Origin: Culturomica massiliensis
GTDB taxonomy: Bacteria > Bacteroidota > Bacteroidia > Bacteroidales > Marinifilaceae
DNA length: 64,000 nucleotides
Direction: 5' to 3'
NCBI RefSeq assembly: GCF_900091655.1
Contig: NZ_LT594620.1
Span: 109,788 to 173,787 of the forward strand
Shown: one piece after another, positions 9,270 through 16,212 of the stretch
Layout of the letters: each line of letters begins with the position of its first letter
Numbering within the stretch: the first letter of the stretch is position 1
Position numbers and translations under genes: made by a program
Notes under the pieces: model-generated
What the model saw: the letters and a program-made list of their open reading frames with translations, nothing else
The model's database searches: none
Told to the model about the DNA's origin: nothing

Positions 9270-9571
9270 ATCTGCGGAACGTAAAGTAGGTAAAGGGTAA
9301 ATACAGATTCAGATAGTTTTTAAGCGGTTTTGTCTGGTAAAATGATAATATAAAAAGGCGTTTAATCAATGGTTTCATATTTATATCTGCTAAAAGTGAA
9401 ACCACAAAATAAATAAGAAATATTCTTTGATTATCAAATAGTTATCTTGGATATGTGCTTGTGCTGTATATTGCTCTGATTTGCTTCCATGATACAAATG
9501 TACTTTTACGGATATGTACTTACGTAGATACGTAAACTTTTATAAAGGTATTCACTCTGATATGTGAATGA

Positions 9572-9607
9572 GGTGAGTGAGTGAATGAAGTGGGTGAGTG
9601 AGTGAAG
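9572..9607. repeat. Two 14-bp direct repeats spaced 21 bp
   Basis: GGTGAGTGAGTGAA occurs at 9572-9585, and GGTGAGTGAGTGAA again at 9593-9606. The 21-base period equals two DNA turns, as expected for adjacent protein-binding sites on one face (iteron- or recombination-factor-like). The repeat unit is itself built of GTGA steps. Confidence 0.5.
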
Positions 9608-9655
9608 TAATTATATGGATAGGTGGGTTAGATGGATTGAATTTATATTAGGATA

Positions 9656-9685
9656 AGTTTGTATAGTGAGTTTAGTTTGTATAGT
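9656..9685. repeat. 12-bp direct repeat AGTTTGTATAGT
   Basis: AGTTTGTATAGT occurs at 9656-9667 and 9674-9685, 18 bases apart, about 130 bases before the first HTH gene. It may be an operator or accessory binding site. Confidence 0.35.
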
Positions 9686-9816
9686 ATTTTCAGTATGTGC
9701 TTTGCGACTAATGCTACCTAATCGGAGACAGTTGCTACCATACTTTTATAATTACAATTTTTTCACTATATATTTACATCGACATTCAAAATATGTATAA
9801 TTAAAACAACACCAAA

Positions 9817-10098
9817 ATGGAAATTATTGCTATTGAAAAGAGAACACTTGAAACCGTTGAAAGAGCCTTTGAGCGTTTTATTGTCCGTATGGATGAACTA
9901 TGCACAGGGCATAAAAAACAGTTATCTAAATGGCTGGATAACGAAGACGTGTGCCGGCTTCTGAATATCAGTAAGCGTACCCTGCAAACTTACCGTGATA
10001 ACGGTACATTGCCCTATTCACAAATCAATCACAAGATGTTTTACAAGACTTCGGATATTGAAGCATTGTTAGGGCATCCTATAGATAAAGCAGCATAA
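9817..10098 (+). CDS. Excisionase-like helix-turn-helix protein 1
   Basis: A 93-aa protein of the HTH_17/excisionase-like type found in pairs on Bacteroides mobile elements. The winged-helix core is in residues 43-90 (WLDNEDVCRLLNISKRTLQ..., then YRDNGTLPYSQINHKMFY). The N-terminal half is helical. Related small proteins include recombination directionality factors (for example the Xis2c/Xis2d type in CTnDOT), which favours a role in excision or its regulation. It is followed by a paralogue after 18 bases, evidently one operon. Confidence 0.75.
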   Translation: MEIIAIEKRTLETVERAFERFIVRMDELCTGHKKQLSKWLDNEDVCRLLNISKRTLQTYRDNGTLPYSQINHKMFYKTSDIEALLGHPIDKAA

Positions 10099-10116
10099 AC
10101 TTAAAAACAGAATAAT

Positions 10117-10404
10117 ATGGAAATGATTACAAAAGACAATCTGAAAGTTATTGCTTTCCTGAAAACCTTAGACCGGATAGTTGATAAGGTGGAGCAGATA
10201 ACAGTTAATTGCCGTCCGGCATTGAATGGGGAAAAATATTTGACTGACCGGGAAGTTTCAAAACGGTTAAGGATTAGCCGGAGGGCTTTACAGGATTACC
10301 GGAATCAAGGGAAAATACCTTATCTGTACCTTGGTGGAAAAGTTTTATATAGAGAATCTGACCTTGAAAAAGTATTGGAAAAAGCCTATTATAAAGTAAG
10401 ATAA
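10117..10404 (+). CDS. Excisionase-like helix-turn-helix protein 2
   Basis: A 95-aa paralogue of the preceding gene. Its HTH region (about 43-90) reads YLTDREVSKRLRISRRAL..., then GKIPYLYLGGKVLYRESDLE, the same fold and motif order. Together with its neighbour it probably forms the element's directionality-factor or transcription-control pair. The stop at 10404 is 33 bases before the promoter of the structured RNA, so read-through into that RNA is possible. Confidence 0.75.
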   Translation: MEMITKDNLKVIAFLKTLDRIVDKVEQITVNCRPALNGEKYLTDREVSKRLRISRRALQDYRNQGKIPYLYLGGKVLYRESDLEKVLEKAYYKVR

Positions 10405-10436
10405 TAAAATACCCCCTATGTTTCAATATACTTTAT

Positions 10437-10467
10437 TTTGTAAAGTTTAAGGACTTTCTTACTTTTG
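10437..10467 (+). promoter_or_regulatory. Consensus Bacteroidota promoter for a structured RNA
   Basis: TTTG (10437-10440), a 19-base spacer, then TACTTTTG (10460-10467), matching the -33/-7 consensus TTTG-N19-TAnnTTTG. The predicted start is near 10474. No plus-strand protein gene follows; the next downstream gene is convergent. Confidence 0.65.
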
Positions 10468-10473
10468 TAGGCA

Positions 10474-10680
10474 AAGAATAAAGGGCACAAAAAGAGTTTG
10501 TACCCCATATTGTGAAAGTTGTCTTAAATCTTGCTTCGGAAAATCGCCAAAATCCACACCTGCGAGATAGACAATGGTTTCACGCATGATAAGCGTGGAC
10601 TATTGATTCTATTTGCAGGTAAGGCGTTTGGCGATGCCCCCGAAGTGGATAGGTCAATATGTTCACGCTGCTGTTTTATT
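10474..10680 (+). ncRNA. Candidate structured RNA with long imperfect hairpin
   Basis: Starting about 7 bases after a consensus promoter, this gene-free segment folds into one long co-linear hairpin. Nested pairs are 10506-10512 with 10655-10661 (CATATTG/CAATATG), 10534-10539 with 10640-10645 (CTTCGG/CCGAAG), 10543-10550 with 10628-10635 (ATCGCCAA/TTGGCGAT) and 10558-10563 with 10615-10620 (ACCTGC/GCAGGT). Further in, ATAGA/TCTAT-type pairs lead to CACGC (10581-10585) with GCGTG (10593-10597) around the loop ATGATAA. Internal mismatches and G-U pairs favour an RNA over a DNA palindrome. The 3' end is uncertain; TTTTATT at about 10675 is the only T run. An alternative is a single-strand replication or transfer origin. 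No reverse transcriptase is nearby, so it is not an obvious retron. Confidence 0.55.
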
Positions 10681-10703
10681 AAATACTAAACTAAAAAACT
10701 AAC

Positions 10704-10982
10704 TTATGAATTATCAGTGCCAATCTTTTTTAAGTATTTTTCAGGAAAGAAATCCCGAATTGAACAATCAAAAATTTCAGCAAGTTTATTTAAGTGATTC
10801 AAATTATATTTGGACGGACATTTATTACTTTCTACCTGACCAACGAAACCTGAGCCAAAACCCAAACTATCGTTAAGTTCTGCTTGTGTCATATTGAGTT
10901 CTTTGCGTTTCTTTCTTACTTGTGCTATAACGTATTTTTCAATAGGTGTTTTTTCCTTTTTCTGTTTTTTCTTCTTTTCCAT
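10704..10982 (-). CDS. XRE-family helix-turn-helix regulator
   Basis: A 92-aa protein with a lysine-rich N-terminus, then a Cro/C1-type HTH at about residues 17-75 (VRKKRKELNMTQAELNDSLG, FGSGFVGQVESNK, LNKLAEIFDCSIRDFF). The start at 10982 (MEKKKKQ) is preferred; an in-frame ATG at 11018 would add 12 poorly conserved-looking residues. It is divergent from the unknown gene at 11139 and convergent with the structured RNA. The two CGAGTTAT copies in the divergent region could be its operators. It is a likely repressor of element functions. Confidence 0.8.
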   Translation of the reverse strand: MEKKKKQKKEKTPIEKYVIAQVRKKRKELNMTQAELNDSLGFGSGFVGQVESNKCPSKYNLNHLNKLAEIFDCSIRDFFPEKYLKKIGTDNS

Positions 10983-11029
10983 AAGATGTTTATTTTGATA
11001 AAGAAACAACCTATTCATACGATATAAAA

Positions 11030-11101
11030 CGAGTTATTGCTCGTGAAAAACTCTGAAAACACTTGATTTTATTGAGAATATTGCACTTTTTACCGAGTTA
11101 T
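11030..11101. promoter_or_regulatory. Repeated CGAGTTAT boxes in divergent promoter region
   Basis: CGAGTTAT occurs at 11030-11037 (within a small ACGAG...CTCGT hairpin) and again at 11094-11101, between the divergent XRE regulator and the 147-aa gene. Such paired boxes are consistent with operator sites for the XRE protein; this is an inference from position. Confidence 0.3.
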
Positions 11102-11138
11102 AACAAAATTTATTAACACAAAATAATACAATCATATT

Positions 11139-11582
11139 ATGAAGACATTAAATATCAATACGTCACAATCTGATGTTAGCCCCGAAGAATTTGATATGGT
11201 TATGATGAGTTTTGATTTTATCCGTTATAATCCCGATATAACAAACGAACGTTTACCGGACATTTTACTAAAGTTTTGGTCTATTCCTGATTTTGGTGTA
11301 AAATCAACATATAAATCTACCGATTCTCAGGCTCTTGTATTTATGTTTATTTTGCGATTCTACTTTGATTCATCCGAAGAAGTAGAAAAAGCGTTGGATT
11401 CTTTTCAATTTAGCCAGCTTTTTTACCGTTTTCAGGTTGTACTTGCCGCTACGGCATATAGCCGGAAATATCACATTCCGATAAAACCGTTCAAGATATT
11501 TGATGTAAAAGAGTATATTTTGCCACAACTTGAAAAGCCAAGTCAATTAATAAGGGAATACGAGAGAATTACAAAAGCCTGA
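11139..11582 (+). CDS. Unknown 147-aa element protein
   Basis: I do not recognise the family. The 147-aa product is predicted soluble and mostly helical, with no signal peptide or membrane helix. It is acidic in the first third, and its last 40 residues are basic/aromatic (YSRKYHIPIKPFKIFDVKEYILPQ). It is divergently transcribed from the XRE regulator with about 156 bases between starts, and it ends 180 bases before the convergent integrase remnant. Two strong hairpins follow its stop. The pairing with an XRE gene would fit an element maintenance or control function, but nothing specific can be claimed. Confidence 0.6.
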   Translation: MKTLNINTSQSDVSPEEFDMVMMSFDFIRYNPDITNERLPDILLKFWSIPDFGVKSTYKSTDSQALVFMFILRFYFDSSEEVEKALDSFQFSQLFYRFQVVLAATAYSRKYHIPIKPFKIFDVKEYILPQLEKPSQLIREYERITKA

Positions 11583-11650
11583 AAAGAATAAGAAAAGTCT
11601 TTAAATAGCGAGTTCGTTAGTGGGTGGGAGAAATTGTTGGAAAAGCCGGA

Positions 11651-11670
11651 AATAACTCGACAGAGTTATT
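11651..11670. terminator. Bidirectional terminator-like hairpin
   Basis: AATAACTC (11651-11658), loop GACA, GAGTTATT (11663-11670), with AAAAG upstream and CTTTTT downstream. It lies between the convergent 147-aa gene and the integrase remnant, so it can serve the plus-strand gene and possibly the integrase. Confidence 0.55.
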
Positions 11671-11696
11671 CTGACTTTTTCAATGATTTTGTGGGA

Positions 11697-11747
11697 GTTC
11701 GGAGAGTTTCCGAGCTCCTTAATTAAGCTCAGGACAACTCTCCGAAC
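11697..11747. repeat. Long 51-base hairpin near integrase 3' end
   Basis: GTTCGGAGAGTT (11697-11708) pairs exactly with AACTCTCCGAAC (11736-11747). Inside it CC/GG and GAGCT/AGCTC also pair, with TTAATTAA in the loop. It lies 17 bases beyond the integrase stop. There is no T run, so it may be a binding or resolution site, or an RNA-stabilising element, rather than a terminator. Confidence 0.5.
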
Positions 11748-11764
11748 GACGGATTAAACGGGCT

Positions 11765-12991
11765 TTATTCCTGCATAGAGAATTTTGCATTTACATTTGT
11801 CATATCACGCATAATGCTCTTATCTAAAACTCTTGCATAGTGGCGGGTCATTTTTGTATCTGAATGACCCAACATTTTAGCTACGTTTTCAATTGTCACC
11901 CCATTAGCTAGGCACACGGATGTTGCGTATGAATGTCTGCCCGTATGCGTCCTGAGTTCCTTTTCTATACCACAAATATCCGCTATCTCTTTTAAATAAG
12001 CGTTCATTTTCTGATTGCAGGGAACAGGTAACAGAGTACCGTTTTTTATGCAATTAGGATGATTTTTGTATTTTTCTAATATTATGTTTCGGAATGTCAA
12101 GCAATGGGATATTGCACATATTATTTGTCTTTTGCCTGCTCTTACGAATCCATAAAGCCCCGTTGTTATCCGTTGCAAGATGTTCCTGCTTTAATCCTTT
12201 CACGTCCGAAAAAGCCAAACCCGTATAACAACAGAATATAAATGTATCCCTGACTACTGCCAACCGTTCAATTTTAATTGGTTTTTCCATAATCTTCTTT
12301 ATCTCGTGGTCTTCTAAAAAATCGGGCTCCACTTCATCCAAATGAAAACGGATATTTGCAAACGGGTCTTTCCTGATCCATTCATTTGCCAATGCAATAC
12401 GGATGATTTTTTTGAAATTCTTTAAATATTTGGTTGCTGTATTGTGGCAACAATTCCGTTTTGTTTTCAGAAAAAACTCATAGTCGACAATAAATTTATG
12501 GTTTACTTTTCCAACGAAACATCATCTTTACCAAAACTATTCCGAATAAACTCCTGCGTATGGCGGTAACAGGTTTCATAACGTTCTACGGTTGCGGGTG
12601 ACATATCTTTTCCGGCTAACATGGTGCACCGTTCGTCATGGTCTTTAAACACTTTAAGAAGCGTCATTTGTGACTTTTCATCCTTACCCTGATACTTCTC
12701 GATGATTCCCTTTGCAGTAATCCGTACACCGTCAAATTCCATTTCCCGATAGATTTTCATAACCTTTAGTTTAATGGTGTCTAAAGTGTTATTCAATTCT
12801 TCGGATTTCTCGTCTGTGCCTAACGTCCTGCCTGTGGGAGCGTGCCACAAATCAGGATTCACTTTCAGGTTCACTGACGTTTCTGTCCGTAAACCGTTCA
12901 CCGTTACCCTTAATAAAACAGGTACTTCACCGTTTTTAGATACTCTCGTTTTCTTGATAAAAAACAGGATTTTAAAGGTCTTTCTTTCCAT
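11765..12991 (-). pseudogene. Bacteroides-type tyrosine integrase, two frameshifts
   Basis: Three overlapping or adjacent frames reconstruct a single integrase of about 405 residues. The N-terminal arm-binding domain begins MERKTFKILFFIKK. The SAM-like core-binding region crosses the first frameshift near 12507-12510: one A is lost in a run, so GGAAAAGTAAAC reads to a stop instead of EKVNHKFIVDYE. The catalytic domain has FCCYTGLAFSDV, lacking the usual first Arg as is known for several Bacteroides integrases. A second shift near 12084-12090 (one extra base in PKH/ILEKYKNHP) precedes HTGRHSYAT (HxxR) and LGHSDTKMTRHYARV, which holds the Tyr nucleophile. It sits beside tRNA-Ser as expected for the element's integrase, but is probably inactive. 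Confidence 0.88.
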
Positions 12992-13232
12992 ACTTTTTTA
13001 GTTGTTTTGAGGTTGATAAAAGTATGAAATGGGATTGAATTTAGCGTTATGCAATTTATAGCAATTCTCTGTATAAAAACGACTTACATATAAATCGGTG
13101 ACATTTTTCAGATTGTGGGAGTGTCCCCGATTTTGTCCGTGAATGTCCCCGAATTCTGCTATTTTTTGCCTTTTTGCCGGAAAGAAAAAATCCTGTAAAC
13201 GTTTAATTTACAGGATTTTGCTTGCTTTTGCT
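12992..13232. other. Integrase-tRNA intergenic segment, possible arm sites
   Basis: About 240 bases between the integrase start and the right att repeat. It carries the direct repeat TGTCCCCGA (at about 13113 and 13144), with an intervening TTTGTCCGTGAATG of similar composition. Repeats of this kind beside an att core may be integrase arm-type sites. The tRNA-proximal end holds a terminator (13187-13219). Confidence 0.35.
13187..13219 (-). terminator. Terminator downstream of tRNA-Ser
   Basis: AAAATCCTGTAAA (13187-13199), loop CGTTTAA, TTTACAGGATTTT (13207-13219). Reading on the minus strand it follows the tRNA end by about 25 bases and ends in a T-rich run. It would have been supplied by the element, replacing the original terminator now at 5655-5692. 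Confidence 0.75.
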
Positions 13233-13255
13233 TTGATTCTTAGCGGAGAGAGAGG
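13233..13255. repeat. Right direct repeat, tRNA-side att site
   Basis: A 23-base segment matching 5691-5713 except for one base. It covers the tRNA-Ser acceptor 3' strand, part of the T stem and 11 bases beyond the gene. This is the tRNA-proximal att site of the element. Confidence 0.7.
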
Positions 13256-13328
13256 GATTCGAACCCCCGGAAGCTCTCACTTCAACGGTTTTCAAGACCG
13301 CCGCGATCGACCACTCTGCCATCTCTCC
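13244..13328 (-). tRNA. tRNA-Ser(UGA)
   Basis: The 85-base cloverleaf reads on the minus strand. Acceptor GGAGAGA (13328-13322) pairs with TCTCTCC, with discriminator G at 13244. The anticodon loop CTTGAAA gives anticodon TGA, between stems GCGGT and ACCGT. There is a long variable arm (AAGTGAGAGCTTC region) typical of tRNA-Ser, and a T loop TTCGAAT. CCA is not encoded. Its 3' end is the integration target of the element to the left. Confidence 0.93.
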
Positions 13329-13397
13329 AAAAGCGATGCAAATATAGATGGAATTTTGATATTATCAAAAGAATGGTGTTTTTTTTAGAAAAATATT

Positions 13398-14735
13398 TTA
13401 ATATTTTTCGGGTTTCAGTATTCGGTTGAGGACGAAGAAGCCGCAGATACCGGCAAATACCGAACCGGAAATGATGCCTAATTTGGCTTGGTTCAGGAGG
13501 TTGTTACCGATGTCCGGGATTCCGGAGTATGACAGGTTGGCGATGAACAGGGATACGGTGAATCCGATGCCTCCGAGCAGGGATACACCGAAAAGGATTT
13601 TGTTGTTCATGCGTTCAGGCATACTGAGTAGACCGGTTTTGATGGCCAGCCAGGTGAAGGTGAATATACCGATCAGTTTTCCGAATACCAGTGCAAAGAA
13701 TACGGTTAGGGTTACTCCTTCGACAGATGCGAGGCTGAAACCTTCGAAAGAGATGCTGGCATTGGCAAAGGCAAAAAGAGGCATGACAATGTAATTGACC
13801 AGCGGGTGCAGGTTGTCGTCGAGGGATTGCAGGGGGCTGATGGCTTTGTCGGAAGCCGCTTCGATGTGTTTGAGTATAGAGAGTTCGGAATTGGTCAGAA
13901 TACGGTTATGGTGCATGTCCTGCCCCGGCAGACTTTCGAGGCTTCTGCGGATGTCGGCCGTGTAGTGCGACAGGTCGAGTTTGGGACGTGCCGGGACGGT
14001 AAAAGCTACGATAACTCCCGCAATGGTGGGGTGTATTCCGGAATTCAGGAAAAGATACCATACGATGATACCGAAGAAGATATAGAATAATTTGCTGGAG
14101 ATGCCCCAGCGTCCTCCGATATAAAGAACGGCGATAAAGAGCAGGGACCACAGCAGGTATTCGGGTACCAATTGGCTGCTGTAAAATACTCCGATAACGA
14201 TGATACCGCCGATGTCGTCTACTACGGCAAAAGCTGTCAGGAATATTTTTAAACTCAACGGTACTTTTTTCCCCAATAAGGAAAGGACGCCCAGGGAAAA
14301 TGCGATGTCTGTCGCCATTGGGATTGCAGCTCCTTTGGCTGCGGCTCCGGCAGGGCTAAACAGTAAGAACAGAAGTACCGGGATAATCATTCCACCGCAA
14401 GCTGCTACAACCGGAAGCATGGCTTTCCGGGGAGAAGAGAGCTCGCCGACCAGAACTTCCCGTTTGATTTCCAAACCTACAGAAAAGAAAAAGACGGCCA
14501 TTAAGGCATCGTTGATTAAGGCCAGAAAGCTCATGTTGTTGCCGTGGCTATGGAAAAGACTGAAATTACCGAATTGGAGTACGACTTCCTGGGCGAATAA
14601 AGAATTATAATGTTCTCTAAAAGGTGAATTGGCAATGATCATGGCAATGAGGGCTACAAAGAGTAAAATGGCTCCACCGTTGATCTTGGTTTCAATGAAA
14701 CGCCGTATCGGAGATTTGAAGAGATCTTTATTCAT
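13398..14735 (-). CDS. nhaA: Na+/H+ antiporter NhaA
   Basis: A 445-aa inner-membrane protein with about 12 transmembrane helices. It exchanges external H+ for internal Na+/Li+ and supports salt and pH homeostasis. Diagnostic segments are FFFSVGLEIKREVLVGEL, MATDIAFSLGVLSLLG (ion-binding region) and FAVVDDIGGIIVIG (the paired aspartates of the transport site). Length is within the normal range, with a central hydrophilic loop near 230-290 longer than in E. coli NhaA. It is monocistronic, between tRNA-Ser and the epimerase gene. Confidence 0.95.
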   Translation of the reverse strand: MNKDLFKSPIRRFIETKINGGAILLFVALIAMIIANSPFREHYNSLFAQEVVLQFGNFSLFHSHGNNMSFLALINDALMAVFFFSVGLEIKREVLVGELSSPRKAMLPVVAACGGMIIPVLLFLLFSPAGAAAKGAAIPMATDIAFSLGVLSLLGKKVPLSLKIFLTAFAVVDDIGGIIVIGVFYSSQLVPEYLLWSLLFIAVLYIGGRWGISSKLFYIFFGIIVWYLFLNSGIHPTIAGVIVAFTVPARPKLDLSHYTADIRRSLESLPGQDMHHNRILTNSELSILKHIEAASDKAISPLQSLDDNLHPLVNYIVMPLFAFANASISFEGFSLASVEGVTLTVFFALVFGKLIGIFTFTWLAIKTGLLSMPERMNNKILFGVSLLGGIGFTVSLFIANLSYSGIPDIGNNLLNQAKLGIISGSVFAGICGFFVLNRILKPEKY

Positions 14736-14926
14736 CTTTGGGAAGTGTTAATTAATGTTGTAAAAGTAGGAAAATATTTCTGAGAGAAGGGAGGTGTTTG
14801 GCGTTTTTCTTGATTTAATTGTTGTCTTACGGGAAGATTAACCAGCTGTTGGGGTATTTATACAATAATTCCGGAATTTAATTTCCGTTTAAATTCCGTC
14901 GGTGTACCCCTTGTTTTAAAACAGAG

Positions 14927-15949
14927 TTATAGATTTTTATAATATTCTTTATACCATTGTGCAAACCGGGTAATGCCTTCTTCGAGGGAAGTCGTCGGTT
15001 TATAATGAAAATCACGTTCCAATTTACGGGTATCGGCCCAGGTTTGGTAGACATCGCCGGGCTGCATGCCGACATATTCTTTTTGAGCTTCTTTGCCTAA
15101 GTTTCGTTCCAGGATGTGGATAAAATCCATCAGTTGCATGGAGGAACCGTGCCCGATGTTGTATATGACTGCGGGGATACCGGCCGTGTCTTCGCTTGCC
15201 TGTTCCGGATGCTCTGTAATTTTGACAATACCTTCAATGATGTCGTCGATGTAGGTGAAGTCGCGGGCCAGTTTTCCGTTGTTAAAAATCCGGATGGGAC
15301 GGTTGGCAGCAATGGATCCGGCGAATAAGATGGGTGCCATATCCGGACGTCCGTAAGGTCCGTATACCGTGAAGAAACGAAGGCCGATGGTGTGGATTTT
15401 GTATAAGTGAGAATAGGTATAGGCCATCAGTTCGTTACTTTTTTTAGTAGCGGCGTATATGCTTACGGGGTGATCGACTTGTTCAGCCTCGTTGAACGGT
15501 ACATTTTGTGAATTGCCATATACCGAAGAGGAAGAGGCATAGATCAGGCGAGGGCAATTGTGGTTGCGACAGCCTTCAAGCAGGTTCAGGAAACCGCAGA
15601 TATTGCTTTGGATGTAAGCTTCCGGATTCTTCAGACTGTAGCGGACTCCTGCCTGGGCTGCCAGATTAATCATACAGTCGAAATGATTGTTGGCCAGGAT
15701 TTCGTTCAATTGTGTTTTGTCGCACAGATCCATCTGCCGGAATATATAGCCCGGTAATGTCACAGATCGTATTTCCCGGCCGTATTGAGGCTGAGAGATG
15801 CCGCATTTTTCCAACCGGGCTTTTTTGAGATTGATATCATAATAATCGTTGATGGAATCAATACCGTAAACCCGGTGTCCGCGAGAAGTCAACGCTTCTG
15901 TCAGGAATGAACCGATAAATCCTGCTGTTCCTGTAATGAAGATGTACAT
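14927..15949 (-). CDS. NAD-dependent nucleotide-sugar epimerase, UDP-glucuronate 4-epimerase type
   Basis: A 340-aa extended short-chain dehydrogenase. The N-terminal Rossmann motif is GTAGFIGS (residues 7-14). The catalytic serine region is IYASSSSVYG, and YAATKKSNE is the YxxxK pair. The C-terminal substrate-binding part has FTVYGPYGRPDMAP, typical of UDP-glucuronate 4-epimerases, which make UDP-galacturonate for surface polysaccharides in the cytoplasm. The order GxxGxxG, YxxxK, RPDMA is as in the family. A CAAAGTTA (minus-strand TAACTTTG) promoter element lies at 15991-15998. It is not in a polysaccharide cluster here. Confidence 0.88.
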   Translation of the reverse strand: MYIFITGTAGFIGSFLTEALTSRGHRVYGIDSINDYYDINLKKARLEKCGISQPQYGREIRSVTLPGYIFRQMDLCDKTQLNEILANNHFDCMINLAAQAGVRYSLKNPEAYIQSNICGFLNLLEGCRNHNCPRLIYASSSSVYGNSQNVPFNEAEQVDHPVSIYAATKKSNELMAYTYSHLYKIHTIGLRFFTVYGPYGRPDMAPILFAGSIAANRPIRIFNNGKLARDFTYIDDIIEGIVKITEHPEQASEDTAGIPAVIYNIGHGSSMQLMDFIHILERNLGKEAQKEYVGMQPGDVYQTWADTRKLERDFHYKPTTSLEEGITRFAQWYKEYYKNL

Positions 15950-16093
15950 ATTTGAATCTGAACGAAGTTTTCAATCATTTAAAACTCGGACAAAGTTAGG
16001 ATTATTTTTGATTTCCGATTTTCGATTTATGATTTGTTTTGTTGTTGCTGTTGTAAAAAAATCGTGTATTACTAAGTAGTGTAAGAATAAAAA

Positions 16094-16121
16094 ATAAGTG
16101 GCCGAGATTCCGGCCACTTAT
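16094..16121 (-). terminator. Terminator-like hairpin after mtaB
   Basis: ATAAGTGGCC (16094-16103), an 8-base loop, GGCCACTTAT (16112-16121). On the minus strand the stem is followed by TTTTTTATT, so it fits an intrinsic terminator for transcripts coming from mtaB. Confidence 0.6.
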
Positions 16122-16149
16122 AACTACTAACCCTAAACAGAAACAAACT

Positions 16150-16212
16150 ATGAAAAATTTTCTGCTACAAAGATACTTCTTTAGTGACATGTTGCTAATT
16201 AAATATTGTTAA
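16150..16212 (+). other. 20-codon ORF between two hairpins, possible leader peptide
   Basis: A plus-strand ORF starting ATGAAAAATTTTCTG encodes about 20 residues with a basic/hydrophobic character. It is preceded by an A/C-rich leader typical of Bacteroidota translation starts (CTAAACAGAAACAAACT). Its end overlaps a perfect 9-bp palindrome GCTAATTAA...TTAATTAGC (16194-16217). No downstream plus-strand gene exists before 17862, so its meaning is unclear. Confidence 0.25.

Larger units (their letters stand above)
9113..9816. other. Intergenic region with oriT-like and iteron-like repeats
   Basis: About 700 bases without a gene between the relaxase start and the first HTH gene. The part next to mob carries nested inverted repeats (9189-9269). 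Further on are two 14-bp direct repeats 21 bases apart (9572 and 9593) and a 12-bp direct repeat (9656 and 9674). This layout suits a transfer origin plus regulator-binding sites. Confidence 0.55.
5691..13255. mobile_element. Degenerate mobilizable element integrated at tRNA-Ser(UGA)
   Basis: About 7.5 kb bounded by 23-bp direct repeats. The integrase gene sits next to the tRNA, and the element carries a MobV relaxase, an oriT-like inverted repeat, two excisionase-like HTH genes, an XRE regulator and cargo. No conjugation (tra) genes, primase or replication protein are visible. If functional it would be a mobilizable element dependent on a helper, as is known for Bacteroides NBUs and Tn4555-type elements. 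Both the integrase and the relaxase are frameshifted, so the copy looks immobile unless the shifts are sequencing errors. The left cargo genes are much more AT-rich than the chromosome. Confidence 0.75.

Noticed and set aside
9205..9405. 66-aa minus-strand ORF within the oriT-like region
   Set aside because: It consists of the inverted-repeat sequence and flanking AT-rich DNA, with no start context or family motif.
9567..9610. GTGAGTGA tandem pattern as a CRISPR array
   Set aside because: Only two copies, with a 21-base period and no spacers of CRISPR size; no cas genes are in the window.
10474..10680. The long hairpin as a retron RNA
   Set aside because: No reverse transcriptase gene is present in the element or nearby, although terminal pairing of the a1/a2 kind is present.
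13143..13388. 81-aa plus-strand ORF
   Set aside because: It overlaps the tRNA-Ser gene and a terminator, so it is not a plausible protein.
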